Below are positions 16,876 to 25,119 of a stretch of 64,000 nt of DNA, piece after piece. Made by a program: the position numbers and the translations under genes. Source of the DNA: JBBIQV01 sp964555285 (lineage in GTDB: Bacteria > Nitrospirota > Nitrospiria > Nitrospirales > Nitrospiraceae). The stretch spans positions 124,001 through 188,000 of the forward strand of contig CAZKRM010000001.1 in NCBI GenBank assembly GCA_964555285.1. The letters are read 5' to 3'. The notes beneath the pieces are model-generated. The model saw only the letters and a list, made by a program, of their open reading frames with translations. It did no database searches and was not told where the DNA came from. The first letter of the stretch is position 1. Each line of letters opens with the position of its first letter.

Positions 16876-19640
16876 ACCGCCAGGAAGCAATCCAGAGCAT
16901 AGTCTGGTCCCTGCTCGAGCATGCCGATGCACCACAGCAGGCGCTCGCCGGCGCGTTGGTGGTGAAGCCTCACCTTGGCCCACGTGCTGAAGGTGACTTC
17001 CGCAATCTTCTCCGCGCGGCTGGCCTCTTTGCCCGGGACGACGACGGGTTTTTCATGCGATACGTGCCACGGGCTTCGACGCAAGAGGGCAACAATCTCC
17101 CTTCACTGCCGTCGCCAACCCATCTGCTGACGGTGCCTGTCCCGGTCGAGCCACGGATGCGAATCGCCTACAGCGTGTTCACAGGGCTGCTACTGAAACA
17201 CCTCTACCACTGCCACGCGGTGGTTCCGCTCCTAGTGACCGAAGGCATGGCGTTGCTCTGCGCTCCCGAGCAACCGGCCGCGCCGACTTCGCCACTTCCG
17301 GATATCGCGGAGCAAGTGTGGCAGCAATTTCAGAGTTCGACGCTCGCTGAAAGCGCTTTACAAGACGGGATTGAAGCCGCTCTGTCGGCTGTCGGAAACA
17401 TAGGGGCGATCAGTGTAACCGACTCCCTTGCCCGCGGGGCCCTGTTCCAAGTTCTCCTGGAAATCCTGCCGCGCCATGAGCGGGAGTTCCAAACTCAGGG
17501 CGGTATGCGGCTCGACTTCTATTCTCGAGACGACATCGACAAGTGGAAGCGGTCGTTGGCCGTCACTACCGACGGTACTCAGAGCGTGGAAAGCCTTTGG
17601 GCGCAAGGCTTGAACTGGTCCGACCCCAAGCGTGTCGCTAACGACATTGCTGTGGCCATAGTGAGGGAGGCGATCGATGCAGCCAGGCCGATGGCCTTTC
17701 GATATGTCCGGGGGTTGTGGCGTGGCGAAGGGAGCGGGAGGAACCGCAAGCCTGGGAGGCGAGATGGCGTCCGTTCTGAAACGAAGGACAAGAATGCCGG
17801 CGCGAAGGCAGAGGATATCGACAAGGCTGTCGAAGAGGCGCTGAGTAAACTGGAGCGGTCCCGGTCGGGCACACGTGACCTTGACCGATGGGTGGCGCGC
17901 ACCCTCGACAGTAACGACGAGCACCAAGAGCTGATTTCGTCTCTCGCATCGCAGCTTGCGCCAACAGAACGCCCGGCGAAGGGCGGACGCCACAGCGTCC
18001 CCTCGTTCAGTGCTGAAAGCCGGGTGGACCGCGTGTCCGACTCTTTTCGCAAAGACGCGCTTATTGCGTTCCTCAAGAAGGAGGAAGGGAAAGCGTTCGC
18101 GGAGATCAAGGCTGCGGTTTCGGAGACCTGCAAGAACGTTGTCGCCTGGCGCGTGGCACGTCAGATCGACCGTAATGACCTTGCCATCTTTGGCTGGCCG
18201 GTGGCGACCCTCAGGAATGTGTCGGAAGAGAAGAGGTTTGCGCTCCGGTTCATTAACAAGGACGACCCACCCGGAGCAAGAACGATCTTGCGGGTGCCGC
18301 CGCTCGGCAACGTCACGGTTATGAGTGCTCAGGATGCGGCTTCGCCACTGCCCTTCAGCCTCACTGACCTCCGGGGATCACTTTCAGCTGCAACGGCCAC
18401 CACGTCCACGGTAACGTCCGGGAGTCGATGCATCGTCTGTGGATCGAGGTCTGACTTGCTCAAGGGAGCAATCAGTTTCCTGCCCGAGTCCAAGAAACGA
18501 TGGTACGAGTCGCCGACATCGTTTGTGGAGCCTAAACTCTGCAGCAACTGTGCTCTCGTCGCGTATCTCTCGGCAATTTACCCCAACAGCGATACCAGCG
18601 TGGTCGAATTCCCATCAGACAACTTCATGGAACTCTTCGCCCTGCACGAGCACCTGCAAGGGATTTCCGGCGCTGTCGCGCTCAAGACTCTGAATCGAGT
18701 CGGGGCGCTTTCGATCCTCCCGAGCCGCTATCTGCTGCTCTCGAAGAATTCCCGGCGGGGCCAGATGGATTCCAAGACGCAGATCTACGTTCAGTTGCGA
18801 CATCACGCGCCGCTGCTTCAGAACCTCGACCGGCCAATGCGGGTCCAGATCGAGGGGAGCCAACCCAACTTCTGGTCGGAGGTTCACCCCCATGTCGCTA
18901 TTGGTTTGTCACACTTCGCCCGCATGCCAAGCTACTACGAGACCAAAGACCGCAAGGTTGTCGGCCAACGGGTGGTGCGCGCGCTCACTGAGGGGCGGCC
19001 CTTTTCCGCGCTTTACCTAGCGACACAGGCGCAGCAACCAGATAAAGGCTTTGGACGGGAACGTAGTGTTTTGGGTAGAGGACTTCAGGCTTTCGAGAAG
19101 GAGTTTATAGGGAAACGGCAATATGCTGTCAAACTGGCACTCGGGTTAGGAGGGGATGGCATGAGTTCTGACTTTTATGAGGACGTTATTGAGTTTTCGA
19201 ATTACCTCCTGGATTTGGTGCGGCCACTCGTTCAGAGGGAAGTTCGGAAAAGTAGATCCGCTGTTTCAGGCATAGCGCGCAAGTATACAGACTTGATTGT
19301 CCGTGATTTCAAGGATGGCCGTGTAGCGAAATTCCTTTATGCCATCTGCCAAGAGGCCGACTCAGCAGAGCGGGACGGTGATGGTTGGGCCAAATCGCAA
19401 TCGCTAGAGAAGCTCTACGGAAGCAAGCCCACCGTTGAAGGCAAATCGGCTGAAGAAACCGCTAAGCTATGGACAGCGTTTCGAGATCAACATCCAAAGA
19501 CCGCACTTGAAGCTAAGGTTGAGCGCTTGCAAGAAAAACACGGTAAAGACCCAGGTCTCTGGGCCAAGTTCCTTGGCGAAGTGCAAGCTCGTACCCTCGC
19601 TCTTTTGATGTTGAACGTTCGTAACGTATCGAACAGGTAG
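16872..19640 (+). CDS. Large Cascade subunit, Cas10d/Csc3-like, without HD domain
   Basis: A 922-residue protein; ATG at 16872 overlaps the HD gene stop and is in frame, whereas the longest open frame would begin 33 codons earlier inside the HD gene. It has a treble-cysteine-pair zinc site: C520-x2-C523 and C557-x2-C560 (CIVCGS and CSNC), as in Cas10-family large subunits. I find no HD motif in the N-terminal region and no GGDD-type palm motif, as expected for a catalytically inactive Cas10d. A basic, low-complexity linker lies around residues 290-330. The C-terminal 159 residues are helical and can be translated separately (see 19161-19640). Followed by csc2 and csc1, it should be the large subunit of the type I-D-like effector. 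The base composition changes near 19020. Confidence 0.75.
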   Translation: MNRQEAIQSIVWSLLEHADAPQQALAGALVVKPHLGPRAEGDFRNLLRAAGLFARDDDGFFMRYVPRASTQEGNNLPSLPSPTHLLTVPVPVEPRMRIAYSVFTGLLLKHLYHCHAVVPLLVTEGMALLCAPEQPAAPTSPLPDIAEQVWQQFQSSTLAESALQDGIEAALSAVGNIGAISVTDSLARGALFQVLLEILPRHEREFQTQGGMRLDFYSRDDIDKWKRSLAVTTDGTQSVESLWAQGLNWSDPKRVANDIAVAIVREAIDAARPMAFRYVRGLWRGEGSGRNRKPGRRDGVRSETKDKNAGAKAEDIDKAVEEALSKLERSRSGTRDLDRWVARTLDSNDEHQELISSLASQLAPTERPAKGGRHSVPSFSAESRVDRVSDSFRKDALIAFLKKEEGKAFAEIKAAVSETCKNVVAWRVARQIDRNDLAIFGWPVATLRNVSEEKRFALRFINKDDPPGARTILRVPPLGNVTVMSAQDAASPLPFSLTDLRGSLSAATATTSTVTSGSRCIVCGSRSDLLKGAISFLPESKKRWYESPTSFVEPKLCSNCALVAYLSAIYPNSDTSVVEFPSDNFMELFALHEHLQGISGAVALKTLNRVGALSILPSRYLLLSKNSRRGQMDSKTQIYVQLRHHAPLLQNLDRPMRVQIEGSQPNFWSEVHPHVAIGLSHFARMPSYYETKDRKVVGQRVVRALTEGRPFSALYLATQAQQPDKGFGRERSVLGRGLQAFEKEFIGKRQYAVKLALGLGGDGMSSDFYEDVIEFSNYLLDLVRPLVQREVRKSRSAVSGIARKYTDLIVRDFKDGRVAKFLYAICQEADSAERDGDGWAKSQSLEKLYGSKPTVEGKSAEETAKLWTAFRDQHPKTALEAKVERLQEKHGKDPGLWAKFLGEVQARTLALLMLNVRNVSNR
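19148..19163 (+). promoter_or_regulatory. Internal ribosome binding site and start codon in cas10d
   Basis: AGGAGG (19148-19153, part of TTAGGAGGGG) lies 7 bases before an in-frame ATG at 19161. It is one of the best Shine-Dalgarno matches in the island, yet it is inside a coding sequence. It would start translation at residue 764 of the large subunit. Internal translation of Cas11d from cas10d is established for type I-D systems. Confidence 0.75.
19161..19640 (+). CDS. Cas11d-like small subunit, internal start within cas10d
   Basis: The same frame as cas10d, read from ATG 19161, gives a 159-residue, highly charged, helix-rich protein (MSSDFYEDVIEFSNYLLDLV to MLNVRNVSNR). Type I-D effectors are known to use a separate small subunit (Cas11d) made from an internal start in the large-subunit gene, and both size and location fit. 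The evidence seen here is the strong ribosome binding site plus correct spacing. The product would line the belly of the Cascade-like complex and hold the crRNA/target duplex. This is not a second gene but an overlapping product. Confidence 0.65.
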   Translation: MSSDFYEDVIEFSNYLLDLVRPLVQREVRKSRSAVSGIARKYTDLIVRDFKDGRVAKFLYAICQEADSAERDGDGWAKSQSLEKLYGSKPTVEGKSAEETAKLWTAFRDQHPKTALEAKVERLQEKHGKDPGLWAKFLGEVQARTLALLMLNVRNVSNR

Positions 19641-19658
19641 GCAAAGGAGGAAAACGAA

Positions 19659-20891
19659 ATGGCTCGACCCAAGAAGCAAGAAGGACAAAGCGGGACGACC
19701 CAATCAGGCGGAAATGGCAAATTGTCTGTAACCCAACTCACAGGCATTAATGCCACTGGAACGAAGACAGTGCTTGTCAGCGCCTTGCTAGAGGTCACAG
19801 GACAGGTTCGATTCGGCGACGGCACCGACATTGCCACGACCATTACTGAGAAAGATACGGTTCTGGGTCCGAATGGCAGTCTAGAGAAAGCAATATGGGC
19901 GGGAACAAAACGCCGCGGTGTGGATCGGCGAACGATCCATGAGTTTCGCGACCGCGTCGGTTGGAACAGTGGTGACTGCTACATCCCGAAGCTCTGTGGG
20001 ATGTGCCCGATTTGTTGGCTCTATGGTTTTACGGGAACCACCCAGGAACAGGGAAGCGAAGTCAAAGGAATCAACGCCAAATCCCGAGTCCTCTACGCTA
20101 CATCCGTTTCCATTGAAGACACTTCTCGTTGTCTCAACCGGCATTCGAGAAACCAAGTGGATGAAAAATCACAAACCACGGCTGGCGCTGCAGGCATACA
20201 TGAAGAAGAGATGATCGTTGCCGGGACACATTTCCCTCTCTATACCTCCCTCATTCACGTGCTTGATTGGGAGATCGGTGTCTTTGCTCACGCCTTTTTG
20301 GAAAATCTGAACGCCAACCGCTATACCGCCGCTTCACGGGCTCAAGGCGGAATGCGGTTTATAGAGCATAATAATGAGCCAGTGCTTGTGGTAGACGAGT
20401 CTCCAGTCGGCATTTTTCCTCTTTCCGCTCCTAAGGTTGCTGGTTGGGAAACGGATTATAAGAAAGCCATTGAACTTTTCATGCCAACCCGGAACAGTCC
20501 AATCTCTCTCCTCCCCTTTCAAGCTCAGTTACAGAAGCAAGGATTTGCCGTCGAATCCGGGGAGAGCAGATTGACGGCAAGAGGAGGAAATATCGAACTG
20601 ACCATCGAGGCACAAGAGAATTTCCTCATTGTCCATCAAGGCTCTGACGAGCTCATGAAACGCTACTATGGGAGCCAAGCTCTGGGCTACCTACGGCAGA
20701 AACAGGTCGAGGCTCAGAAGAACCTTGCAGATCCGTCGTGGCGTTCTAATTTGCAAACAGAGGTCAAGCGATATGCCCAAGCCATTCAGAAAAAAGGAGG
20801 CGGCACAGAAAGTGCTGGAGCCGCCGGAGGCGACTCCAATGTAGCGGCGGATGAATCGAATAAAGAAGAAAGCAGTGGTGGAGATGAGTAA
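19659..20891 (+). CDS. csc2: Cas7-family backbone protein Csc2
   Basis: A 410-residue RAMP protein, the expected backbone subunit that coats the crRNA in type I-D. It has the Csc2-like cysteine cluster around C107, C113, C116 and C119 (CYIPKLCGMCPICWLYGF) with following GSEVKGINAKSRVLY, and a histidine/asparagine stretch near RCLNRHSRNQV. The C-terminus is a low-complexity glycine/serine/acidic tail. AAAGGAGGAAAACGAA precedes the ATG, a strong ribosome binding site, fitting a need for many copies per complex. It overlaps csc1 by 8 bases. Composition is lower in GC than the genes upstream of 19000. Confidence 0.8.
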   Translation: MARPKKQEGQSGTTQSGGNGKLSVTQLTGINATGTKTVLVSALLEVTGQVRFGDGTDIATTITEKDTVLGPNGSLEKAIWAGTKRRGVDRRTIHEFRDRVGWNSGDCYIPKLCGMCPICWLYGFTGTTQEQGSEVKGINAKSRVLYATSVSIEDTSRCLNRHSRNQVDEKSQTTAGAAGIHEEEMIVAGTHFPLYTSLIHVLDWEIGVFAHAFLENLNANRYTAASRAQGGMRFIEHNNEPVLVVDESPVGIFPLSAPKVAGWETDYKKAIELFMPTRNSPISLLPFQAQLQKQGFAVESGESRLTARGGNIELTIEAQENFLIVHQGSDELMKRYYGSQALGYLRQKQVEAQKNLADPSWRSNLQTEVKRYAQAIQKKGGGTESAGAAGGDSNVAADESNKEESSGGDE

Positions 20892-21696
20892 CGATATTCT
20901 CTTTGTGCTCATGCTCCGAGGGACACTCCTCACGCCTCTCATGGCTCGGAATGCTCTCAAGTCCAACGTGACATGGTCCAGCTACCCCTTTTTGCCGCCG
21001 ACCGGAGCATCTGGTTGTCTCGCCGAGCTTGTTGGCCAGCATCGTTGGCATGAAGGCAACTCCCTTGGATTAGATGCCAGGCGATTGCAAGACATATCCG
21101 GATACGAAAACGCCTTTGCATTAGGCGCCTATCCCCATCAATCTCAAATCTCCCGTCGGCACTTTCGCTCGCATCTCGGCTCCATCTTCAACTACGAAGC
21201 AACGGTTTGGTCTGCTGGACGGAATGAAGGCAAGAAGCTGGCTGTTGTGGAAGAAACTTTGGCGGATGCCATCACTTTTATCGTGGCCTCCCAGGAACGT
21301 GGGCAATTAGAGAATCTTTCTCTTGCGGTCCGGGGCCGTCTAGCTCCGCTGGCCAAGAAAGGAGGCCTTCAAATCGCCTACTACCCACAACCAGAAATCG
21401 TAGAACTCAGGAGGGCTACCGCAACCGGTCTTGAAGAGACTTTGGCTGTAATGCCTATTGCAGAAATGGGCTCTCTACCCAAACAGCAACTTCTACCCGG
21501 ACAGATGCTCGTTCACTACGTGTCAGTTCGTTCGCGTCTCCGAGGCGTACAAATGGAATGGGACATATTACCTTCTACCTGGGAAGGGGGAATGAAGTTT
21601 CGAGCAGGCGTTTCCATCTTTACTGGAAGCCATAACGGACACAGCGTGGGGCTCTCCTGCCACGTTTGGAATCGCATAAAAGAACCTTGGACCTAA
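20884..21696 (+). CDS. csc1: Cas5-family protein Csc1
   Basis: A 270-residue protein starting MSNDILFVLMLRGTLLTPLM. The start at 20884 overlaps the csc2 stop by 8 bases and follows GGTGGAG; an upstream in-frame start at 20851 is possible. The LRGTLLTPLMARNAL and PPTGASGCLAEL segments fit the N-terminal RAMP fold of Cas5/Csc1, which binds the 5' handle of the crRNA. The call depends strongly on its place after csc2; similarity by eye is modest. It ends the effector operon. Confidence 0.65.
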   Translation: MSNDILFVLMLRGTLLTPLMARNALKSNVTWSSYPFLPPTGASGCLAELVGQHRWHEGNSLGLDARRLQDISGYENAFALGAYPHQSQISRRHFRSHLGSIFNYEATVWSAGRNEGKKLAVVEETLADAITFIVASQERGQLENLSLAVRGRLAPLAKKGGLQIAYYPQPEIVELRRATATGLEETLAVMPIAEMGSLPKQQLLPGQMLVHYVSVRSRLRGVQMEWDILPSTWEGGMKFRAGVSIFTGSHNGHSVGLSCHVWNRIKEPWT

Positions 21697-21775
21697 AGGA
21701 TATGGAGAGTTGTCTGTACCAGCTCGAAAGATCGCTCGCGGGACGGCGCGGCCTGCCTGTGGCCTGGCGGACAGG

Positions 21776-21860
21776 CGCTGCTGCTGCTGGAACTCTGGCG
21801 ACGGCGGTCTTGGAGCCAAGCGGAATGAGATGACGAACGGCCGGCGTTTGGCGATAATGC
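21776..21860. repeat. Direct repeat copy A upstream of MNT-HEPN module 1
   Basis: About 85 bases that recur at 22891-22976. The most conserved part is CAAGCGGAATGAGATGACGA followed by ACGGCCGGCGTTT and CGATAATGC. Each copy ends 55-75 bases before an MNT gene. The GATAAT near the end could be a -10 element, but no clear -35 is present. Confidence 0.65.
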
Positions 21861-21933
21861 GTCAGTATGAACTGAGGCTCTGGCGCGGGAAGGGACCGCC
21901 GGTTGAGCAATCAATGAAGCAAGGGATGCTGTG

Positions 21934-22410
21934 ATGGAATTTGACCAGGCGAAACATGAATGGCTTGGCGAGGTGGTTGCCGTGCTGGAGCAGCAGCTCG
22001 GTCATGACCTGGTCGCCGTGGTGCTGTTTGGTTCACATGCGCGAGGCGATGCACGGGAAGAGAGCGACTGGGACCTGTTGGTCATCGCTCGCAATCTTCC
22101 GGAGAGCCCCTTCGAGCGCGGACGCAGACTCCGGTCATGGCTCTCCCCGGCCCGTCGTGCCCAGGTGTCCTTACTTGCCAAGACGCCGCAGGAATTCGAA
22201 GCCGCGATTCCCGACTTGTGGCTCGACATCGCCCTAGACGGCATGGTGCTCTATGACTCGTTCGGCTACGCCGCCGCACGGCTTGATCAACTCCGACGCT
22301 TGATCGCTCGAAAGGGGCTGGTGCGGGAACGCCTGGGCCATGACTTCGTGTGGCGCTGGAGACAGTTTCCTGGATTCGCCTGGTCCTTGACCTGGGAGCA
22401 GGCATCATGA
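21934..22410 (+). CDS. MNT-domain nucleotidyltransferase (module 1)
   Basis: A 158-residue minimal nucleotidyltransferase with the polymerase-beta-like signature FGSHARGDAREESDWDLLV (about residues 35-53): GS followed by DxD. Proteins of this type are often the antitoxin half of MNT-HEPN pairs, where they AMPylate the HEPN partner. ATG 21934 is preferred to GTG 21931; AAGGGA is upstream. The stop overlaps the HEPN ATG (ATGA), so the pair is coupled. It is inserted between csc1 and cas1. Confidence 0.8.
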   Translation: MEFDQAKHEWLGEVVAVLEQQLGHDLVAVVLFGSHARGDAREESDWDLLVIARNLPESPFERGRRLRSWLSPARRAQVSLLAKTPQEFEAAIPDLWLDIALDGMVLYDSFGYAAARLDQLRRLIARKGLVRERLGHDFVWRWRQFPGFAWSLTWEQAS

Positions 22411-22835
22411 CCAGGGAGCAGGCCACGTACCGCCTGCGGATGGCCTCCGGCTTCCTCGCTGAAGCCCAACAGGACGTGAGCCTGACACCCTGGCGATCAG
22501 CCGTGGACAATGCCCAACTCGCCGCCGAAAACGGCGTCAAGGCAGTGTTGGCCCTCATCGGGCCTGTCGGTCGAACCCATGCGCCGACGGGTCCACTTCG
22601 AGAGGCGCTCGAACGGGCTGTGTACCCCGCCGCATTGCACGACCGACTTCGTCAACTGATCGAGCATGCCGAGGCGCTCGGTTACGATGTTCATGTTCAG
22701 ACGGATTACGGGGACGAAGCGACCGGACGCACGCCGTGGGAGCTGTTCACCGAGAGCGATGCTCGCCGAGCTGTCTCGGAGGCGGAGCTTGTCGTAGAAC
22801 AGGCAAGGCACATCGTTGAGGTTACCGCCGGATGA
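22407..22835 (+). CDS. HEPN-domain protein (module 1)
   Basis: A 142-residue all-helical protein beginning MTREQATYRLRMASGFLAEA, with the PF05168-type HEPN layout (AVDNAQLAAENGVKAVLALI near residues 32-52). A strict RNase motif R-x4-6-H is not clear, apart from the GRTHAP segment, so it may be a regulatory HEPN and not an active RNase. It is coupled to the MNT gene by an ATGA overlap. The pair resembles a toxin-antitoxin unit. Confidence 0.75.
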   Translation: MTREQATYRLRMASGFLAEAQQDVSLTPWRSAVDNAQLAAENGVKAVLALIGPVGRTHAPTGPLREALERAVYPAALHDRLRQLIEHAEALGYDVHVQTDYGDEATGRTPWELFTESDARRAVSEAELVVEQARHIVEVTAG

Positions 22836-22890
22836 TCGGCGGCAGAGACACCTTGGCGACGGAAGCACAAGGAGTTGCTCGCCTTCTCCG

Positions 22891-22976
22891 GCGCTGCCGG
22901 TGGTGGAGCTTTGGCGACGGCGGTCTTTCAGACAAGCGGAATGAGATGACGAACGGCCGGCGTTTTCGATAATGCT
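22891..22976. repeat. Direct repeat copy B upstream of MNT-HEPN module 2
   Basis: The second copy of the element at 21776-21860. It shares TTTGGCGACGGCGGTCT, then ACAAGCGGAATGAGATGACG and the CGATAATGC end. It lies 55 bases before the second MNT gene. Together the two copies bracket module 1. Confidence 0.65.
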
Positions 22977-23030
22977 TACGACAGACTCGGAGTCCGGAAA
23001 CCGAGGCCACGGTCTCCTGGAGGATCGCTT

Positions 23031-23372
23031 ATGAAGAGCGGCTTACACCTCAATCCCAAGGATGCAGCGGCGATCCAGGAATTTGCCGAGCGAGTTCGCT
23101 CACAGCTCCGGACCGAGCTGGTTGATCTGAAGCTGTTCGGTTCAAAGGCCACGGGCAGAGATGTCGAGGAATCCGACATTGACGTCCTGGTCGTGGTCGA
23201 TCAGAAGACTCCGGAGCTTGAGGATCGCGTCTTGGACATCGCGTTCGACGTGAACGTGGCGCACGAGGTCTATATTTCTCCACGCGTGATCGCCAAAGCG
23301 ATTCTGGACGATCCGGTGTGGAAGATCACGTCGTTTCTGCGCCATATCGCCGCGGAAGGAGTTCCTTTGTGA
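23031..23372 (+). CDS. MNT-domain nucleotidyltransferase (module 2)
   Basis: A 113-residue minimal nucleotidyltransferase with FGSKATGRDVEESDIDVLVV (about residues 37-56), including the GS and DxD metal-binding residues. The protein is short, as in free-standing MNT antitoxins. GGAGGATCG lies before the ATG. Its stop overlaps the GTG of the next gene (GTGA). It differs in sequence from module 1, so this is not a recent gene duplication even though the upstream elements are. Confidence 0.8.
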   Translation: MKSGLHLNPKDAAAIQEFAERVRSQLRTELVDLKLFGSKATGRDVEESDIDVLVVVDQKTPELEDRVLDIAFDVNVAHEVYISPRVIAKAILDDPVWKITSFLRHIAAEGVPL

Positions 23373-23773
23373 AACCTGAGGTCACGGCGCTGGCGCGCCA
23401 TCGGATGTCTCGCGCGCGCGAGGCGTTTGCGGAAGGTGACCTTCTCCTCAGCAAGGGGTCACCGATGGGAGCCGTCAACCGGTTCTACTATGCCGCCTTC
23501 TACGCCGCCCGGGCTCTCCTCGCCATCAAAGAGACCGATTCTTCGCGACATAGCGGTGTCATTTCCCTGTTCCAGAAGCACTTCGTCACAACGGGGCAGG
23601 TGAGCACCACGCATGCGAAGGCGCTCCCCCGCTCCTTCGAAAAGCGTCAGAATACGGACTACGGCGATTTCGCGACCATTGTTCCAGCGGAGGCTCAGGC
23701 CGTCCGGGAGGACGTGCATGCTTTTGTGGAAGAGTGCGCAGGATTGCTTGACCGATTGTTGACCATGGAGTAG
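23369..23773 (+). CDS. HEPN-domain protein (module 2)
   Basis: A 134-residue helical protein starting at GTG 23369. The segment AVNRFYYAAFYAARALLAIK (about residues 33-52) and KHFVTTG after SRHSGVISLFQ are characteristic of the HEPN family fused to or paired with MNT proteins. The GTGA overlap couples it to the MNT gene. It probably forms a two-component unit, either toxin-antitoxin or regulatory. The RHSGVISLFQKH stretch might hold the catalytic Arg and His, but the spacing does not fit neatly. Confidence 0.75.
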   Translation: MKPEVTALARHRMSRAREAFAEGDLLLSKGSPMGAVNRFYYAAFYAARALLAIKETDSSRHSGVISLFQKHFVTTGQVSTTHAKALPRSFEKRQNTDYGDFATIVPAEAQAVREDVHAFVEECAGLLDRLLTME

Positions 23774-23813
23774 CCCGTCACGCGACGAGGCCCCTAGCAC
23801 CAGGATCGCGCTG

Positions 23814-25031
23814 ATGCCTGCACAAACCCCGGGACCTGAATCACTTCCCCGCCTTCATCCGGAACTGCCGGCACCTGAGCCCGTGCGCGAGCTGCCGCCT
23901 GCGCAGATCAATCTCTTCACCGGCGAGCCGGAAGCGGTGGTCGTGCCGATTGAGACCGAGCCGCCGGACGGCGAGGAGCGGGTCATCGACGAAGGCATCC
24001 GGATGGTGAAGACCGGCGATACGTCACAGGTCGTGCTGTCCGGCTTCGGCATGTTCTTGTCGAAAAAGAGCGAGCGGCTGCTGGTCCGTCAGGGAAAGAC
24101 CGTCGTGTATGAATTCCCCTTCTTCCGGTTGAGCGAGGTAGTGGTCGCCTCGCGCGGCGTGACGCTCTCCTCAGACTTGATCGAAGAGTTGTGTCAGCAC
24201 GGCATCCGGCTGAGCTTCCTCACGCACGGCGGCAAGCCTTACGCGATGCTGTCCTCCCCGATGCTGACTGCGACAGTGATCTCGCGACGGGAACAGTTAG
24301 CTGCGATTGCCGATGAGCGGGGTGTCGAGTTTGCCAAACTGATCGTGCTCGGCAAGCTGATCAATCAGGAACGGCTGCTCCGCTACTTCGGCAAGTACCT
24401 GAAGCAGGCTGACCCGGAACGGTTTGAGCCTGTGGACCGAGTGGCGGATCAGATTACCGAGCTGCGGCCTGCGGTCCAGCGGGTTGTCGGGGCGCGGATC
24501 GATGACGTGCGAGATTCCCTGATGGGCTATGAGGGGACAGCAGGACGGCTGTATTGGGATGGCGTCAAAGAGATCATCGGCCAGCGCGCGGAGTTCATGG
24601 GGCGCGAACATCGCGGCGCCACCGACGCGGTGAACGCGCTGCTCAACTACGGCTATGGAATTCTCTACTCGCAGGTCTGGGGCGCCGTGCTCAATGCGGG
24701 CCTTGAACCCTTTGCGGGGTTTCTCCACGTGGACCGGCCTGGGAAGCCATCGCTGATCCTTGACCTTGTTGAGGAATTCCGCCAACCGGTTGTGGATCGG
24801 ACCGTCATCGCCCATATCAATCTCGGCGAGGCTGTGACGTTGAAAGCCGGCATGCTGGACGAAGAGACACGCTCACGGTATGCGGCGAAGATTCTGGAGC
24901 GGCTGGAATCCACCGAGACCGTGAAAGGCAAGAAGTACCAGATCAAGTCGATTATCCAGATGCAGGCGCGGAGTCTGTGTACGTTCTTACGTCGGGAGGG
25001 CAGCTATAGTCCCTTCACCTTCAAGTGGTAA
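23814..25031 (+). CDS. cas1: CRISPR integrase Cas1 with N-terminal extension
   Basis: A 405-residue protein. From about residue 70 it is a canonical Cas1: LSGFGMFLSKKSERLLV, then the metal-binding Glu in GYEGTAGRLYWDG, His in FLHVDRPGKPSLILDL and Asp/Glu in DLVEEFRQPVVDR. It integrates new spacers with Cas2. About 65 residues precede the domain, rich in proline and acidic residues (MPAQTPGPESLPRLHPELPA and on), longer than the usual start. A downstream ATG (MVKTGDTSQVV, near residue 64) would make a normal length, so the start is uncertain. It is followed by a word-repeat hairpin and cas2. Confidence 0.9.
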   Translation: MPAQTPGPESLPRLHPELPAPEPVRELPPAQINLFTGEPEAVVVPIETEPPDGEERVIDEGIRMVKTGDTSQVVLSGFGMFLSKKSERLLVRQGKTVVYEFPFFRLSEVVVASRGVTLSSDLIEELCQHGIRLSFLTHGGKPYAMLSSPMLTATVISRREQLAAIADERGVEFAKLIVLGKLINQERLLRYFGKYLKQADPERFEPVDRVADQITELRPAVQRVVGARIDDVRDSLMGYEGTAGRLYWDGVKEIIGQRAEFMGREHRGATDAVNALLNYGYGILYSQVWGAVLNAGLEPFAGFLHVDRPGKPSLILDLVEEFRQPVVDRTVIAHINLGEAVTLKAGMLDEETRSRYAAKILERLESTETVKGKKYQIKSIIQMQARSLCTFLRREGSYSPFTFKW

Positions 25032-25036
25032 GTTTA

Positions 25037-25119
25037 GACCGTTCTCCGTTTTCCGTTCTCCGTTTTGGACCGGGACGACGGGTGACGGACAACGGAAGAC
25101 GGGAAACGGTTAACGGACC
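25037..25119. repeat. Word-repeat hairpin 5 (CCGTTCTCCGTTTTCC type), cas1-cas2
   Basis: The left arm repeats CCGTTCTCCGTTTTCCGTTC and the right arm has the complement (AACGGAAGACGGGAAACGG). It fills the gap between cas1 and cas2. Vocabulary is shared with the tract at 13522-13740. Confidence 0.6.
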
